Below the pieces are notes generated by a model, which worked only from the letters and a program-made list of their open reading frames with translations, was not told the DNA's origin and searched no databases. The translations under genes and the position numbers were made by a program. A stretch of DNA of 64,000 bases from Candidatus Anaerostipes excrementavium (lineage in GTDB: Bacteria > Bacillota > Clostridia > Lachnospirales > Lachnospiraceae), in assembly GCA_019114985.1 (NCBI GenBank), contig DXEM01000014.1:1-64000 (forward strand). Reading direction: 5' to 3'. Positions 51,560-62,300 of this stretch are shown piece by piece. Every line of letters starts with the position of its first letter. The first letter of the stretch is position 1.

Positions 51560-52252
51560 TTATTTTCCTTGTCCGTAATAGGCATTTTCTCCATGTTTTC
51601 GGAAAAAATGCTTGTCCTGAAGATATCCCGGAGCTCCAATCGTACGATTTTGCAGCTGTTCCGTGCGATATGCCATTTTGGCCACTTCCTCCAGAACCAC
51701 TGCATTGTGTACTGCTTCCATCGCATCTTTTCCCCATGTAAACGGACCGTGGTTGGCACACAAGACTCCCGGCACATAGATCGGATCATTTTCCTGGAAT
51801 GTTTCGATAATCACCTTTCCTGTGTTGGTCTCATAGGCTTCTTCAATCTCTTCTTCCGTCAATGACCTTGCGCATGGAATCTCTCCATAGAAATAGTCTG
51901 CATGGGTCGTTCCATAACAAGGAATCGATCTGGCTGCCTGCGCCCATGAGGTTGCCCAAGGTGAATGGGTATGGACAATGCCGCCCAGATTTTCATATGC
52001 TTTATATAACTCTAAATGAGTTGGCGTATCAGAAGAAGGATTCAACTCTCCTTCGATTTGGTTACCCTGAAGATCCATGACAACCATATCTTCCGGTTTC
52101 AATTCTTCATAAGGCACTCCGCTTGGCTTAATCACAAATAAACCTGTTTCTCGATCGATTCCGCTTACATTTCCCCAAGTATAGGTAATCAAGCCTTTTG
52201 CAGGGAGTTCCATATTCGCTTCATAAACTACCTGTTTTAACTCTTCTAACAT
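51560..52252 (-). CDS. araD: L-ribulose-5-phosphate 4-epimerase
   Basis: A 230-residue zinc enzyme that turns L-ribulose-5-phosphate into D-xylulose-5-phosphate, the entry to the pentose phosphate pathway. Class II aldolase fold: '[11 protein letters not shown]', zinc ligands His94 and His96 in 'VHTHSPW', the third His in 'LCANHGPF', and the phosphate loop 'GNVSGIDRE'. Overlap with araM by seven bases shows they are co-translated. No araA (isomerase) or araB (ribulokinase) is in the window, so L-ribulose-5-phosphate must come from another reaction, possibly AraM on an imported pentitol phosphate. Confidence 0.95.
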   Translation of the reverse strand: MLEELKQVVYEANMELPAKGLITYTWGNVSGIDRETGLFVIKPSGVPYEELKPEDMVVMDLQGNQIEGELNPSSDTPTHLELYKAYENLGGIVHTHSPWATSWAQAARSIPCYGTTHADYFYGEIPCARSLTEEEIEEAYETNTGKVIIETFQENDPIYVPGVLCANHGPFTWGKDAMEAVHNAVVLEEVAKMAYRTEQLQNRTIGAPGYLQDKHFFRKHGENAYYGQGK

Positions 52253-53538
52253 GAAATGACCTCCTCATAGAAATCATAAAATTTCAATAATCGCATGAAG
52301 GTAATTCTGGCTCTTACATATGGTGAAAGATTTGCGGTTTTTGCCTGATAGCTTTCATCAAATCCAAGATCTTCTAGTGATTTCACTCCTTCTACCTGAT
52401 CAATCATAGCAATCAATTCTTCTGCTGTCGGAATTTCCCTGATAATAGAAGCAATCTCTTCTTTATATTCAATTAATTTTGCAGAATCCACTTCATCCAG
52501 AAGATTTGGTGTATTTTCTTCCATGATAATCTCATACATTCCCGGCTTGTTAAAATTCTCTTGAATCAGATCTGTTTCAACCGGCATGGAATCTTTTACC
52601 TGAAAGTCTCCTTCCAGCATTCGTTCTGCCGCCTTGTGATAGATTTTAGACGCTAATACCAGTCCGACACCTACTTTTTCACCATGATAAAAGTCGATAT
52701 AATCATTGATGACTTCCATTTCCCAAAGATGAGACATGTGATGTTCCGCTCCGGAAGCCGGACGGGAGTTTCCTGTCATCTGCATGGCAAGACCTGATAA
52801 AAGCAGACCATACATCAAGTTCTCATAGGCATCCTTATCTCCTGTAGTAAGTCCTCCAAGGCTTGCTCTTAAGCGGTCTAATGCTTCATATTCCATCTTG
52901 CAGATTTCATCACAAATATATTCCCCTGTCAGCAGGTGCGTAATCTTCCAATCCGCAAGCGCTGTATATTTTCCTAACAAATCGGAAACTCCGGATGCAG
53001 TCAGGCGAAGCGGCGCTTTTTTGAAGATATCTGTATCTGCAATTACTACGATTGGAGATACCGCTGTAAAGCTTTTCTTAAATCCATGCCATGTCATAGC
53101 CGCTACCGTAGATACGAATCCATCTACGCTGGCTGCCGTTGGTATAGAGAAAAATGGAATCTTCATCTCATAAGCATGATATCTTGTAATATCATGAATT
53201 GTACCGGAACCCACTGCGATCATCAGATCTACATCTCCGATTTCATCAAGCCCTTTTTTGGCAGCCTCTACGCCATGTTCATTGGCATGCAGATTTTCCG
53301 GATCCAATACGATCTTTTTTAATTCCGGCACCAGTTCTTCTACCTGTCTGCCTGCCGCTTCATATGTATTTTCATCACATATCATAACCAGTGACTTTTT
53401 ATCCGCATATGCAGACCGTTTTAAAATTTCCGGCAGTTCTTTCACTGCACCGCTGTCGATGATAATATCATCGACAACGATTTCATGTTTTCTGCCACAT
53501 CCACATGGTTTTAAAAATTCTTTTACATCTATTTTCAT
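52246..53538 (-). CDS. araM: AraM/EgsA-family polyol-phosphate dehydrogenase
   Basis: A 430-residue iron-dependent-alcohol-dehydrogenase-like enzyme. The nucleotide loop '[34 protein letters not shown]' and metal ligands in '[13 protein letters not shown]', '[11 protein letters not shown]' and '[11 protein letters not shown]' are present. Bacillus AraM is NAD-dependent sn-glycerol-1-phosphate dehydrogenase. Here it stands between a galactitol-type PTS and araD, so oxidation of an imported pentitol phosphate to a pentulose phosphate is an attractive alternative. 'PCGCGRKH' near the N-terminus is a Cys-rich touch. Start ATG 53538, ten bases after GGGAG. Confidence 0.9.
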   Translation of the reverse strand: MKIDVKEFLKPCGCGRKHEIVVDDIIIDSGAVKELPEILKRSAYADKKSLVMICDENTYEAAGRQVEELVPELKKIVLDPENLHANEHGVEAAKKGLDEIGDVDLMIAVGSGTIHDITRYHAYEMKIPFFSIPTAASVDGFVSTVAAMTWHGFKKSFTAVSPIVVIADTDIFKKAPLRLTASGVSDLLGKYTALADWKITHLLTGEYICDEICKMEYEALDRLRASLGGLTTGDKDAYENLMYGLLLSGLAMQMTGNSRPASGAEHHMSHLWEMEVINDYIDFYHGEKVGVGLVLASKIYHKAAERMLEGDFQVKDSMPVETDLIQENFNKPGMYEIIMEENTPNLLDEVDSAKLIEYKEEIASIIREIPTAEELIAMIDQVEGVKSLEDLGFDESYQAKTANLSPYVRARITFMRLLKFYDFYEEVISC

Positions 53539-53555
53539 AACAATCAAACTCCCTG

Positions 53556-54971
53556 CTATTCTGATGCTGTGTTATTTTTTTCTGCCTGGCGATCTAAATA
53601 CTCTACGATCTGTGCATTCTTTGTTTTAAAGATGAAGAATGCAACTGCATATACAGCGACTGCAATGGCAATGAAAACCGGATTTCCTGTCAGGAATGCA
53701 AGGAATACAAATCCAAGCATCGGTTTTCCAAGAATATTAAAGCTGGTGATCATGGCTGCTCCTGCCGGAATCGCAAATCCCGCTTCTCTTGCCACTTCTG
53801 TGAACAGCGGAGCCGTATAAGTACACATCAGAAGGCCTAAGCTGAACCAAATAATACCGGATACCAGGATCTTAGACATATTTCCGTTATATACCGCTAC
53901 TAATCCCTGTACCATATACGGAATTGCCAGAAGGTCTACAACCGGAAGCACCTGGTTTCCAGGAAGTACGGTAGCGATGATAACCATGATCGGGATTAAC
54001 AGTAATCCGCTTGTCAATGTTGCAGGTTCTCCATATCCTACGGCGTCATTAACCGCAATATACCATTCTCTGTCGCCGGATTTTCCCATGAATACTCTGG
54101 CAGCTTCCGTGATCGGAGCAAATGCCTGAGCAAACATACTTGCAATTTTCGGGAAAATTGCCATGATAGCTGCAGTTGCGATTGCTGCTTCCAGGACATC
54201 TCCCCATCCTGCCAGACTGCCTAATTTGTTAACGCTTCCGAGGATTCCGATCAAACCTCCGAGAATGAATCCTAATGTCATCGGTTCTCCGATGAAACCT
54301 AATTTTTTCTCAATAGATTTTGGATTCAATTTTACTTTGTTAAGTCCTAATTTATTCAAAATCGGATCGATCAGGACAGCAAAGATTGCAGGTTCTACGT
54401 TATGCATAGCAATGATCGTACAATTTGGATAATTGTAGTATTTTGACCAGCGTTTTGCTACTAATTCTGAAATCAGCAGGCTGTAAAGATTCAAAAGAAT
54501 CATACATGCGATTCCAAGCGCGAAGTTATGGGTCTTGAAGATGACCATAGCTCCCCAAACAATATAGGAATAGTTATTCCACAAGTCAGACGGCTGGAAG
54601 ATGTTGGTCCATTTTACAAGGAACAGAATCGTCTGAAGAGCAATTCCCAGTCCCAGGTAAATCATTCCGGCGCTCGTGGCAAATGCAACGACAGATGTTG
54701 CCTGCCATCCAACGTCAAAGGTATTCAAATGAACTCCTGTGATATTGGACATAACGTCTGACATGTTCTGTACCAATGGTGTAATAATCGGTGTGTATGC
54801 GCCAATGATCAAACTAAATCCTTCCAGAGATACCCCTGCGTACAAAGCAGATAAAAATGCTTTCGCCGGTTTTACTCGAAAGATCAGCGCGATGATAAAG
54901 ATAATAAACGGAACAACAATCGCGGATCCAAAATTATCGATTACAGCTTTTAATGCTTCTAAAACAACCAT
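53556..54971 (-). CDS. gatC: PTS galactitol-type EIIC
   Basis: A 471-residue membrane permease of the EIIC-Gat family, with about ten to twelve hydrophobic segments ('VVPFIIFIIALIFRVKPAKAFLSALYAGVSLEGFSLIIGAYTP' at the N-terminus; 'AVNDAVGYGEPATLTSGLLLIPIMVIIATVLPGNQVLPVVDL' near the sugar site). Gat-type permeases import galactitol or pentitols; the substrate cannot be read from sequence. It is the fourth gene of the regulator-IIA-IIB-IIC-araM-araD operon and ends 17 bases before araM. Confidence 0.9.
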   Translation of the reverse strand: MVVLEALKAVIDNFGSAIVVPFIIFIIALIFRVKPAKAFLSALYAGVSLEGFSLIIGAYTPIITPLVQNMSDVMSNITGVHLNTFDVGWQATSVVAFATSAGMIYLGLGIALQTILFLVKWTNIFQPSDLWNNYSYIVWGAMVIFKTHNFALGIACMILLNLYSLLISELVAKRWSKYYNYPNCTIIAMHNVEPAIFAVLIDPILNKLGLNKVKLNPKSIEKKLGFIGEPMTLGFILGGLIGILGSVNKLGSLAGWGDVLEAAIATAAIMAIFPKIASMFAQAFAPITEAARVFMGKSGDREWYIAVNDAVGYGEPATLTSGLLLIPIMVIIATVLPGNQVLPVVDLLAIPYMVQGLVAVYNGNMSKILVSGIIWFSLGLLMCTYTAPLFTEVAREAGFAIPAGAAMITSFNILGKPMLGFVFLAFLTGNPVFIAIAVAVYAVAFFIFKTKNAQIVEYLDRQAEKNNTASE

Positions 54972-55027
54972 ATTTCCTCCCTCAGTTCTATAAAACTTTC
55001 ATATAATTCTCATTTGTACCGATTCTT

Positions 55028-55330
55028 TTATTTTCCAACAGATTTTAACGCTTCTACCACCTGATCAAAGAACTGGTCCTCTCCGATTCCTGTAATACAT
55101 GCAAAAGCATTTACTGCCGGGATTCCATAATCTCCATCCGGAAGCGGACTCGTGTGAGTAATGATGTCAAATCTTCCGGACTGAGCAAGATTTAATGCCT
55201 CTGTTGGTCTGGCTTCTGTTGTTGAAACAGAATACCCTCTCTCCCCTAATTTCTCCTTTAATTTAGATGCCACCATAGATGATGTTACGGTTCCTGAACC
55301 ACATACGGATAAAATGTTTACTGCTGCCAT
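55028..55330 (-). CDS. gatB: PTS galactitol-type EIIB
   Basis: A 100-residue phosphocarrier. The phosphorylated Cys10 lies in 'ILSVCGSGTVTSSMVASKL', followed by the helix typical of EIIB-Gat. It takes phosphate from the IIA protein and gives it to the sugar at IIC. A separate small protein is usual for this family. AGGAGA precedes the ATG. Confidence 0.9.
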   Translation of the reverse strand: MAAVNILSVCGSGTVTSSMVASKLKEKLGERGYSVSTTEARPTEALNLAQSGRFDIITHTSPLPDGDYGIPAVNAFACITGIGEDQFFDQVVEALKSVGK

Positions 55331-55376
55331 AAGATTTCTCCTTTCATTTAGTCGGCGCAGTGATACGCCGAAATGT

Positions 55377-55844
55377 TTATAGTTGATTTTCTTTTTCTTT
55401 GATAATCTCGATGATTTCTTGTTTATCTTTTGTCTTCGTCAATTTTCCAAGAACTTCCTGATCCTGCAGTACCATTAAGATCCTTTGCAGGAATACCAAA
55501 TGCTCTTTTGGATCTTCTACCGCAAGCATAAAGATTAATTTTGCGTTTACATGTTCATCGGTAGTGCCCATCTGATAGAAATGTACCGGATGTTTCATTA
55601 CAGCAATTGCTACAGCGCCTTTGATCACATGCTCTTTGTCCGTATGAGGAATGGCAATGCCAATATCTCCCATATTAATTCCTGTTGGAAAGTCCTTCTC
55701 TCTGGCAATCAAGGCGTCCACATAGCTTTCTTTACAGTATCCTTCGGAAATCAGCCGTCCCCCTAATATGCTGAACACTTCTTCCGAGCTTCCAGCTTCC
55801 ATATCCGGAACAATTAAATTTTCACTTAAGTCTTCCCATATCAT
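55377..55844 (-). CDS. gatA: PTS fructose/mannitol-type EIIA
   Basis: A 155-residue EIIA of the fructose-mannitol fold with phospho-accepting His67 in 'MGDIGIAIPHTDKEHVIKG'. It receives phosphate from HPr and passes it to EIIB. It lies six bases after the regulator gene and 46 bases before gatB, and the same fold also occurs in the C-terminal domain of that regulator. Confidence 0.9.
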   Translation of the reverse strand: MIWEDLSENLIVPDMEAGSSEEVFSILGGRLISEGYCKESYVDALIAREKDFPTGINMGDIGIAIPHTDKEHVIKGAVAIAVMKHPVHFYQMGTTDEHVNAKLIFMLAVEDPKEHLVFLQRILMVLQDQEVLGKLTKTKDKQEIIEIIKEKENQL

Positions 55845-55850
55845 GTTCTC

Positions 55851-57932
55851 TTACCTCATTTCATACTCATATTGATTGATTATTTTAAAAACTTCTTCTC
55901 CTGTACGGCTCTGCTGGATCTCTTTCCGAAACGCAGGGTTATAAAACAGATTCACCAGCCGGAACATTGCCTTTAGATGGATCTCCTTATCGATCGCGCT
56001 CAGACAACACAGCCATTCCACCGGATCCATCTCTTCTTTTCCAAAAGGAACCGGAGTTTTTAACCTTATCAGGCTCATGCCGACTTTGCTGGCTCCTGCA
56101 TTCAATGCCTCATGAGGAAGTGCAAATCCCGGAGCCAGAACAATATACGGTCCGTTCTCCTTCACATTGCGGATCATCGCCTCCACATAATTTTCATTGA
56201 TCGAACCGATTCGCAGCAGATATTCCGCAGATGCCCGAATCGCTCCCTGCCAATCGCCGCATTCGACATCTAACGTAATCGCTTCCGGCGGCAGAAGATC
56301 GGTCAGCATCTTTTCTTCCTGATTCCGGAAAAAAGAAGATATCACTTTTTTGATCTGCTCCAGACTTTCTCCTTGCTGATCTGCATCCAGGATCGTTCGG
56401 ATCTGTTCCAGATACTTGATAGGCCTTTTCTGATCTTCCTGTATCAAATTCCGTCCGCTTTTTTTCGGTTTGATTTTCGATAATTTTTCACCGACTCGAA
56501 TGCAGTCTTCATCGTTTAGGAGCGGATCTACCTGAATATATTCCAGATTTTTTTCCTTCAGAGGAATCGTCGAAATCACCACATCTACATCTTCTAATTC
56601 AATGTTTTTAATGTCATGAGCCGGTATGATATCCACTACATCCAGATGGAAGAATTTCTCCAGTCTCGCCAGCAGCAGCTGAGACGTTCCGATTCCGCCG
56701 CTGCAGACCAGGACAACAGAGTAACGAGTCGTTTCATTGTTGTTTCGCTCGATCGCTGCGCATATATGGATTACAATATAGGAAATCTCTTCCTCAGAAA
56801 GTTTCCGCCCCACATATTCTTCTAATACATGGACGTTGCGCTTCGCTGCCTCCATCACTTTCGGATACCGCTGTATGACCTCATCAACCACAGAACTGAT
56901 GCCCAGATTGTCCGTGACCGCCGAGAATGTAGATTCCAGATGATTAATCAGATTTTCATAGAAAATATAATCTCCCTGAAGATTTCTTCCAATGTCATTG
57001 GAGATATTCTCAATAAATGTCCTTGTAATGACCTGCATCTTCACAATTTCCCGATTGCTGGTGGTCTTCTTGATGTACTTCATACGATTGAGCACTTCCC
57101 CCAGAAAATATGTCTCCGTCTGAGGTACTTCTTTTACAAGAAACCTTTGGATCTGCTGCATGATACCTTCCGCCATCTCAAACTTGCTGTTTCTCTTTCC
57201 TGCCATTTCTATGTAATGTCCCGTCGTCAATCGATACAAAGAAATCTCAAAATAATTTCTCAATTGAACGAACGACGCATCGGTTAAAAATCTTCCATAA
57301 GCATGTTCTGCTTCGTTGATGATCTTCTCAATCATTGTCCGATCTTCCAGATCGACATCTGCCCTCTTAGAAAGACAATCCATCAGATGCTGAAATACCG
57401 GCTGTTCTTTTAAGACAGTGCTGTCAGACTGAACTAATTCCAGCAGCAGGCCTCTCCGATCGATTTCTCGTCCTTCCAAAAGAAGGCCTTTATTGGAATG
57501 GGACAGCAGATACAAATGATGCTTACGGAAAAATTCTTTTAAATGTTCCAGATCTTGGATGATCGTTGAACGGCTGACAAACAGCAAATCGGCAACTTCA
57601 GACAAAGTCATATAGTCATCGGCGCAAATCAAAAGGATCGCAGAAAATACAATTCGCTCATCTCTGGAAAGCTTAAAATCATAAAACGCTTCATTCATCA
57701 ACGGCTTCTCTGCCTTCCGAATATCATCCGCGGCTTCCACTACACCATGGTTCCCAAGATTTAATGGCTGCAGACCATTTTCTTCAAGGAATGCATTGAT
57801 TTGATCGATATCATATCGGATTGTCCGAATGGATACACCAAACATTTCTGCAAAATTTTGGATGGATAGGTTCTGGCTGTATTCACTTTTTTTCATTAGC
57901 TGAGATAATATATCCCGAGATCTCTTATTCAT
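55851..57932 (-). CDS. PRD-containing PTS-regulated transcription activator (BglG/MtlR type)
   Basis: A 693-residue activator with: helix-turn-helix (about 5-70, 'SEYSQNLSIQNFAEMFGVSIRTIRYDIDQIN'), a second winged helix (about 90-150, 'MTLSEVADLLFVSRSTIIQDLEHLKEFF'), PRD1 and PRD2 (about 185-400, ending 'SYIVIHICAAIERNN'), an EIIB-like domain with Cys in 'VVLVCSGGIGTSQLLLARL', and an EIIA-like C-terminus with His in 'APGFALPHEALNAG'. Phosphorylation of these parts by PTS proteins sets activity, so it should activate the operon when the sugar is present. It is the first gene, and the promoter is at 57956-57964. Confidence 0.9.
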   Translation of the reverse strand: MNKRSRDILSQLMKKSEYSQNLSIQNFAEMFGVSIRTIRYDIDQINAFLEENGLQPLNLGNHGVVEAADDIRKAEKPLMNEAFYDFKLSRDERIVFSAILLICADDYMTLSEVADLLFVSRSTIIQDLEHLKEFFRKHHLYLLSHSNKGLLLEGREIDRRGLLLELVQSDSTVLKEQPVFQHLMDCLSKRADVDLEDRTMIEKIINEAEHAYGRFLTDASFVQLRNYFEISLYRLTTGHYIEMAGKRNSKFEMAEGIMQQIQRFLVKEVPQTETYFLGEVLNRMKYIKKTTSNREIVKMQVITRTFIENISNDIGRNLQGDYIFYENLINHLESTFSAVTDNLGISSVVDEVIQRYPKVMEAAKRNVHVLEEYVGRKLSEEEISYIVIHICAAIERNNNETTRYSVVLVCSGGIGTSQLLLARLEKFFHLDVVDIIPAHDIKNIELEDVDVVISTIPLKEKNLEYIQVDPLLNDEDCIRVGEKLSKIKPKKSGRNLIQEDQKRPIKYLEQIRTILDADQQGESLEQIKKVISSFFRNQEEKMLTDLLPPEAITLDVECGDWQGAIRASAEYLLRIGSINENYVEAMIRNVKENGPYIVLAPGFALPHEALNAGASKVGMSLIRLKTPVPFGKEEMDPVEWLCCLSAIDKEIHLKAMFRLVNLFYNPAFRKEIQQSRTGEEVFKIINQYEYEMR

Positions 57933-57955
57933 ATGTTCACCTCACCTGTAATTGA

Positions 57956-57964
57956 AGTATAACA
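57956..57964 (-). promoter_or_regulatory. Extended -10 promoter of the gat-ara operon
   Basis: Minus strand TGTTATACT (57956-57964), an extended -10 box without a good -35, which would suit an activator-dependent promoter. Upstream, TTGAAG/CTTCAA (about 58003-58023) is an inverted repeat that could bind the PRD activator. Confidence 0.45.
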
Positions 57965-58058
57965 TTGGTGCTTTCCAAAAAACAGTTTGATGTTTTTCAA
58001 TCTTTTTGAAGAAAATTATCCTTCAAACATTTTTTTGCAAATCTTTTTGCAAAAAAAT

Positions 58059-58110
58059 AAAGGTTCACCCGGGTCAGGGATCAAGAATCCCTTTCTCCGG
58101 ATGAACCTTT
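58059..58110 (-). terminator. Terminator of prsA
   Basis: Long hairpin with outer stem AAAGGTTCA/TGAACCTTT, inner CCGG pairs, and AGGGAT/ATCCCT near the tip. On the minus strand it is followed by ATTTTTTT. It lies 14 bases after the prsA stop. Confidence 0.85.
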
Positions 58111-58123
58111 TTTCATCTTTGTT

Positions 58124-59245
58124 CTATTTTTTCTCGGTCGTTTTGGCTTCTGTCGTTGTTTTTGAAGAAGAATCGGAGTTATCTGACTCCGTGGTATTTT
58201 TCTCTGTTGCAGCCTCGTAAGTGAATTCTACCTCATCCCACAGATCCTGATCTACGGAATCTTCATCATCCCATTTCTTATCTGCATCTTTGGTCCACTT
58301 TTTGTAGACTTTGTTGTATGCTTCCTGCTGCTTTTCCTGAAGAAGAGTCGTTTTGCTGTCCTCTAATGATTCTTTATCATTTGGATTAATCATCTTGATG
58401 ATTACATAGCCATCATCCAAAGTCAAAATCGAGCTAATATCATTGGTCTTAAGTTTTGCCGCAGCTTCTTCAAACTTCTCTCCCAGTTCTGATTTTCCTT
58501 TTGTATAGGATTCTTCGCCGCTGTCATTGCTTACACCAAATTTGCTGGCAACTGCACTCGCACTCTCTCCTTCTTTTAAGGCACTTAACGCGGACTTCGC
58601 TTTCTTCATCTGATCCTGCTTTTCTTTGTCTGTCATATTCTTTTCTTTGCCTGTCTTGCTGTCTGTTTTCTTTGTCGTGAAAACAAGCTTATAGACCTTA
58701 ACCGTCTTGGCCTCTTCATCGGAAACAGATACTTTTGCCTTATCTACAATTGCCTGCATAACTTTGCTGGCCAATGTACTCTCCTCATAAAGCTTACGGA
58801 TTGCTTCTTCATCCGCTTCCGTCTCTTCCATGATCTTCTTTCCTGAATCTGTATCGACCAGTGTCTTTACATTTTCTTTGATCTCATTCTTCTCTGTCTT
58901 GCTAAGCTTTACGTCATAGTCATCTGCATGGCCATTCAGGACCTTAATCTGCTTTAACTGCTCCACCACACTATTCTTAATGGATTGTTCCATTGTAATC
59001 TTGTCACCATTGCTGTCTGTTCCTACCTGCAGACTCCACATATCGCTTCCAAGATAACTTCCGTACTGTTCTTCTGCCTGGTACTGCATAATTCTTGCGT
59101 AAATATGAGCTTCCTGGAAGGTAACTTCTTCACCGGCATACTCAAATAAAGCTCTCTCATTCTTCGGTTTGCATCCGGTAAGCAGAAATGCCGATAAGGC
59201 AAGGACCGCTGCCAGTACCAACAGCTTCTTTGCAAATTTCTTCAT
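58124..59245 (-). CDS. prsA: PrsA-like foldase lipoprotein (parvulin peptidyl-prolyl isomerase)
   Basis: A 373-residue lipoprotein with lipobox LLTGC (Cys25). A SurA/PrsA-like helical N-terminal region (about 30-170) is followed by a parvulin domain (about 180-300, 'VYKLVFTTKKTD', 'ASKFGVSNDSGEESYTKGKSELGEKFEEAAAKLKTNDISSILTLDDGYVIIKMI') and a Ser/Thr/Glu/Lys-rich tail after about 340. It folds secreted proteins at the outer face of the membrane. In true PrsA the parvulin catalytic residues are partly lost in many clostridia; activity is not certain. The start is ATG 59245 with GGAG ten bases upstream. Confidence 0.9.
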   Translation of the reverse strand: MKKFAKKLLVLAAVLALSAFLLTGCKPKNERALFEYAGEEVTFQEAHIYARIMQYQAEEQYGSYLGSDMWSLQVGTDSNGDKITMEQSIKNSVVEQLKQIKVLNGHADDYDVKLSKTEKNEIKENVKTLVDTDSGKKIMEETEADEEAIRKLYEESTLASKVMQAIVDKAKVSVSDEEAKTVKVYKLVFTTKKTDSKTGKEKNMTDKEKQDQMKKAKSALSALKEGESASAVASKFGVSNDSGEESYTKGKSELGEKFEEAAAKLKTNDISSILTLDDGYVIIKMINPNDKESLEDSKTTLLQEKQQEAYNKVYKKWTKDADKKWDDEDSVDQDLWDEVEFTYEAATEKNTTESDNSDSSSKTTTEAKTTEKK

Positions 59246-59301
59246 TTTATACATTCTCCTTCATTTTTTTCATATTTTACTCTGTGTATTATACTACAAC
59301 C

Positions 59302-62300
59302 CTACGCTATTATCAATCCATTCAGTGCATCGATGGCTGTTTCTATCTTTTCCAGCTTCTGTTTTTTCTTCACTCCGGAAAGATTCAGGACAAAAGTCGG
59401 AATCGTGCCGGCCCGCAATGACATCTCTCCTTCAAAATCTTTTAACACATCTGGAATCCGGTCTACATCTGCCTTTGCATCCGGTTTCATTTCAAAAAAG
59501 ACATTCTCTCCTTTTTGCTTCACGTCTATGACACAAGCCTGATGCGCCATGGCTTTCAGCCATGCAACATATAACAGATTGTGGACCGCCTGAGGAAGAT
59601 CTCCAAAACGATCGATCAGCTCATCTGTCATATCTTCCATCTCTTCTTTTGTACCAATCGTAGAAATCCTCTTGTAAAGCTCCAGCTTCTGCGCCTCATT
59701 GCGCACATAAAATGACGGAATGAACGCATTGACATCCAGATCCAGAGTCGTTTCGAAATCTTCCTCTTCCTTTTTCTCACCTTTTAAACGAAGAACAGCG
59801 TCATTTAACATTTTACAGTATAAATCATATCCGACAGCTTCCATATGCCCTGACTGCGCCTGTCCCAAGAGATTCCCCGCACCGCGGATTTCCAGATCTC
59901 TCATCGCAATCTTATAACCGGAGCCCAGATCCGTAAATTCCCGAATCGCCTGCAGCCTTTTTTCCGCTGTTTCTTTCAGCAGCGTATTCTGCCGGTACAT
60001 TAAGAATGCAAAGGCATTTCGGTTGGATCTTCCCACACGTCCTCTGAGCTGATATAACTGTGAAAGCCCCAGCTGATTCGCATCATGAATGATCATCGTA
60101 TTTACATTTGGAATATCCAATCCGGTTTCAATAATCGTTGTGGAAACAAGAAGATCAATCTCCCGCTCCATAAACTGCATCATGATTTTTTCCAGTTCTC
60201 TTTCCTTCATCTGCCCATGGGCAAATGCGATCCTAACATCCGGCATCAGCTTTTGAAGCTGAGCCGTAACTTCCGCAATGTGATTGACTCGATTATATAC
60301 ATAATACACTTGTCCTCCTCGGACCATCTCTCGGTATACCGCTTCTTTTACCAATTCTTCATTATATTCCATGACATAGGTCTGAATTGCTCTTCGATCG
60401 TGAGGCGGTTCCTCCAAGAGGCTCATATCACGAATGCCAATCAAGCTCATATGAAGGGTTCTTGGAATCGGCGTCGCAGACAAAGACAACACATCCACAT
60501 CTTTTTTCATTGTCTTGATCTTTTCTTTATGGGTAACGCCAAATCTTTGCTCCTCATCTATAATGAGAAGTCCCAGATCTTTATATTTTAAATCTTTCGA
60601 CAAGAGTCGATGTGTTCCAATAACCACATCAACCATCCCGTTTTTCAGCCCTTCAATGGTCTCTTTCTGTTCTTTTGGTGTGCAGAATCTGGACAGCATC
60701 CGTACCGTAATCGGATATTGGCTGAATCGTTCTGCAAACGTGTTGAAATGTTGCTGCGCGAGAATCGTCGTCGGCACAAGATATGCTACCTGCTTTCCAT
60801 TGTCAACTGCTTTAAAGGCTGCCCGAATCGCAACTTCTGTCTTTCCATATCCCACATCGCCGCAGATCAGACGATCCATGATCTTCGTACTCTCCATATC
60901 ACGTTTGGTATCCTGAATTGCCTGCAGCTGATCATCTGTTTCCTCATATGGGAACATTTCTTCAAATTCTTTCTGCCAGACACTATCCTCATCATAGACA
61001 TAGCCTTCTTTTGCCTGACGGACTGCATATAATTCTACCAGTTCTTTCGCAATATCCTGTACTCTGCCTTTGACTCGGTTCTTTGTCTTTTTCCATTCAC
61101 TGCCGCCCAGCTTATTCAGCTTCGGCCGCCTTGCATTTGCACTGGCATATTTCGCAATCTGATCCAATGCCGATGCCAGGATAAATAAATTATCCCCTCC
61201 CTGATATTCAATGCTGATATAATCTTTTTCCACGCCGTCGACAGTTATTTTCTCTATCCCTCGGTAGATTCCAACCCCATGTTTTTCATGAACAACATAA
61301 TCACCGATACTGATGTCGGCAAAATTCTTGATTTTCTCTCCTTTAAAGGCAGATGCTTTCTTTCTCCTCTTTTCTTTTCGCCCTTTAAATATATCGCTCT
61401 CAGAGATTAATACCCATTTTGCCGAAGGGTATTCAATCCCGGCCTGCAATTTTCCTGCAGTAATCACAACCTGTCCCGGTGCCACCGGATACGTGAGTTC
61501 TTTATCATAAGTTACGACCAATTCATTACGGCGCATATCTTCGGCAAGCCGTTTTGCCCTAGTCACAGAAGGAGACGCCACGACAATTCGATATTGTTTC
61601 TTCTGGTAAGCTTTTAAGTCCTTTAATAAACTCTCAAAGCTATTATTATAAGACTGGATGGAACGCGTTTCCATAAAAAAGGTTCCTGCTGCCGCCGGTA
61701 TCTCTTCAATCTCCGATGAAAGGGTACTTAAACAGACAATCGGATGTTTCTCCATTTGCTGTACCGCTTCTTCGAATTTCACGACAGTGTTTGCCTGCTT
61801 TGGAAGGAGATATCCGCTCTCTAATCGGCTTTTCATACTTTCCGTGTACTCTAAGAAAAATCCTTGCGCCCGCTCTTTCACATGCTTTGGTTCATCAATA
61901 TACAAAATCGTGTCTTTAGGAAAATAATTTAAAATACTTGTCAATTTTTCATGGAAATACGGAAGATATCCTTCTGCACCGATCAGCATATGAAGTTCCT
62001 CTAGTTCTTCTCTGACACGATACATTTCTTTTCTCAAACGAACTTCTTTTTCCGTCTCAAAATTCTTATGGAACTGTTTGGAAAGCTTCTGAAAATCTTT
62101 CTCCATACGTTCCAGACCGCCGCGGATCCGATCTTCTTCCAGTATGATTTCTGTTGCAGGATCGATCGTAAGACTTTGAACTTCCTCGATGGAACGCTGA
62201 CTCTGGGCATCAAAACTACGGATAGAATCCACCTCATCTCCCCACAGTTCAATCCTGTATGGACAGTCTGCAGTATAAGGATAGACATCGATAATCCCGC

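Noticed and set aside
50631-51761. 376-codon version of the second AraL-like gene
   Set aside because: The extra 115 N-terminal codons cross two hairpins and the araD 3' end; the ATG at 51416 has a ribosome site and gives the same length as the paralogue.
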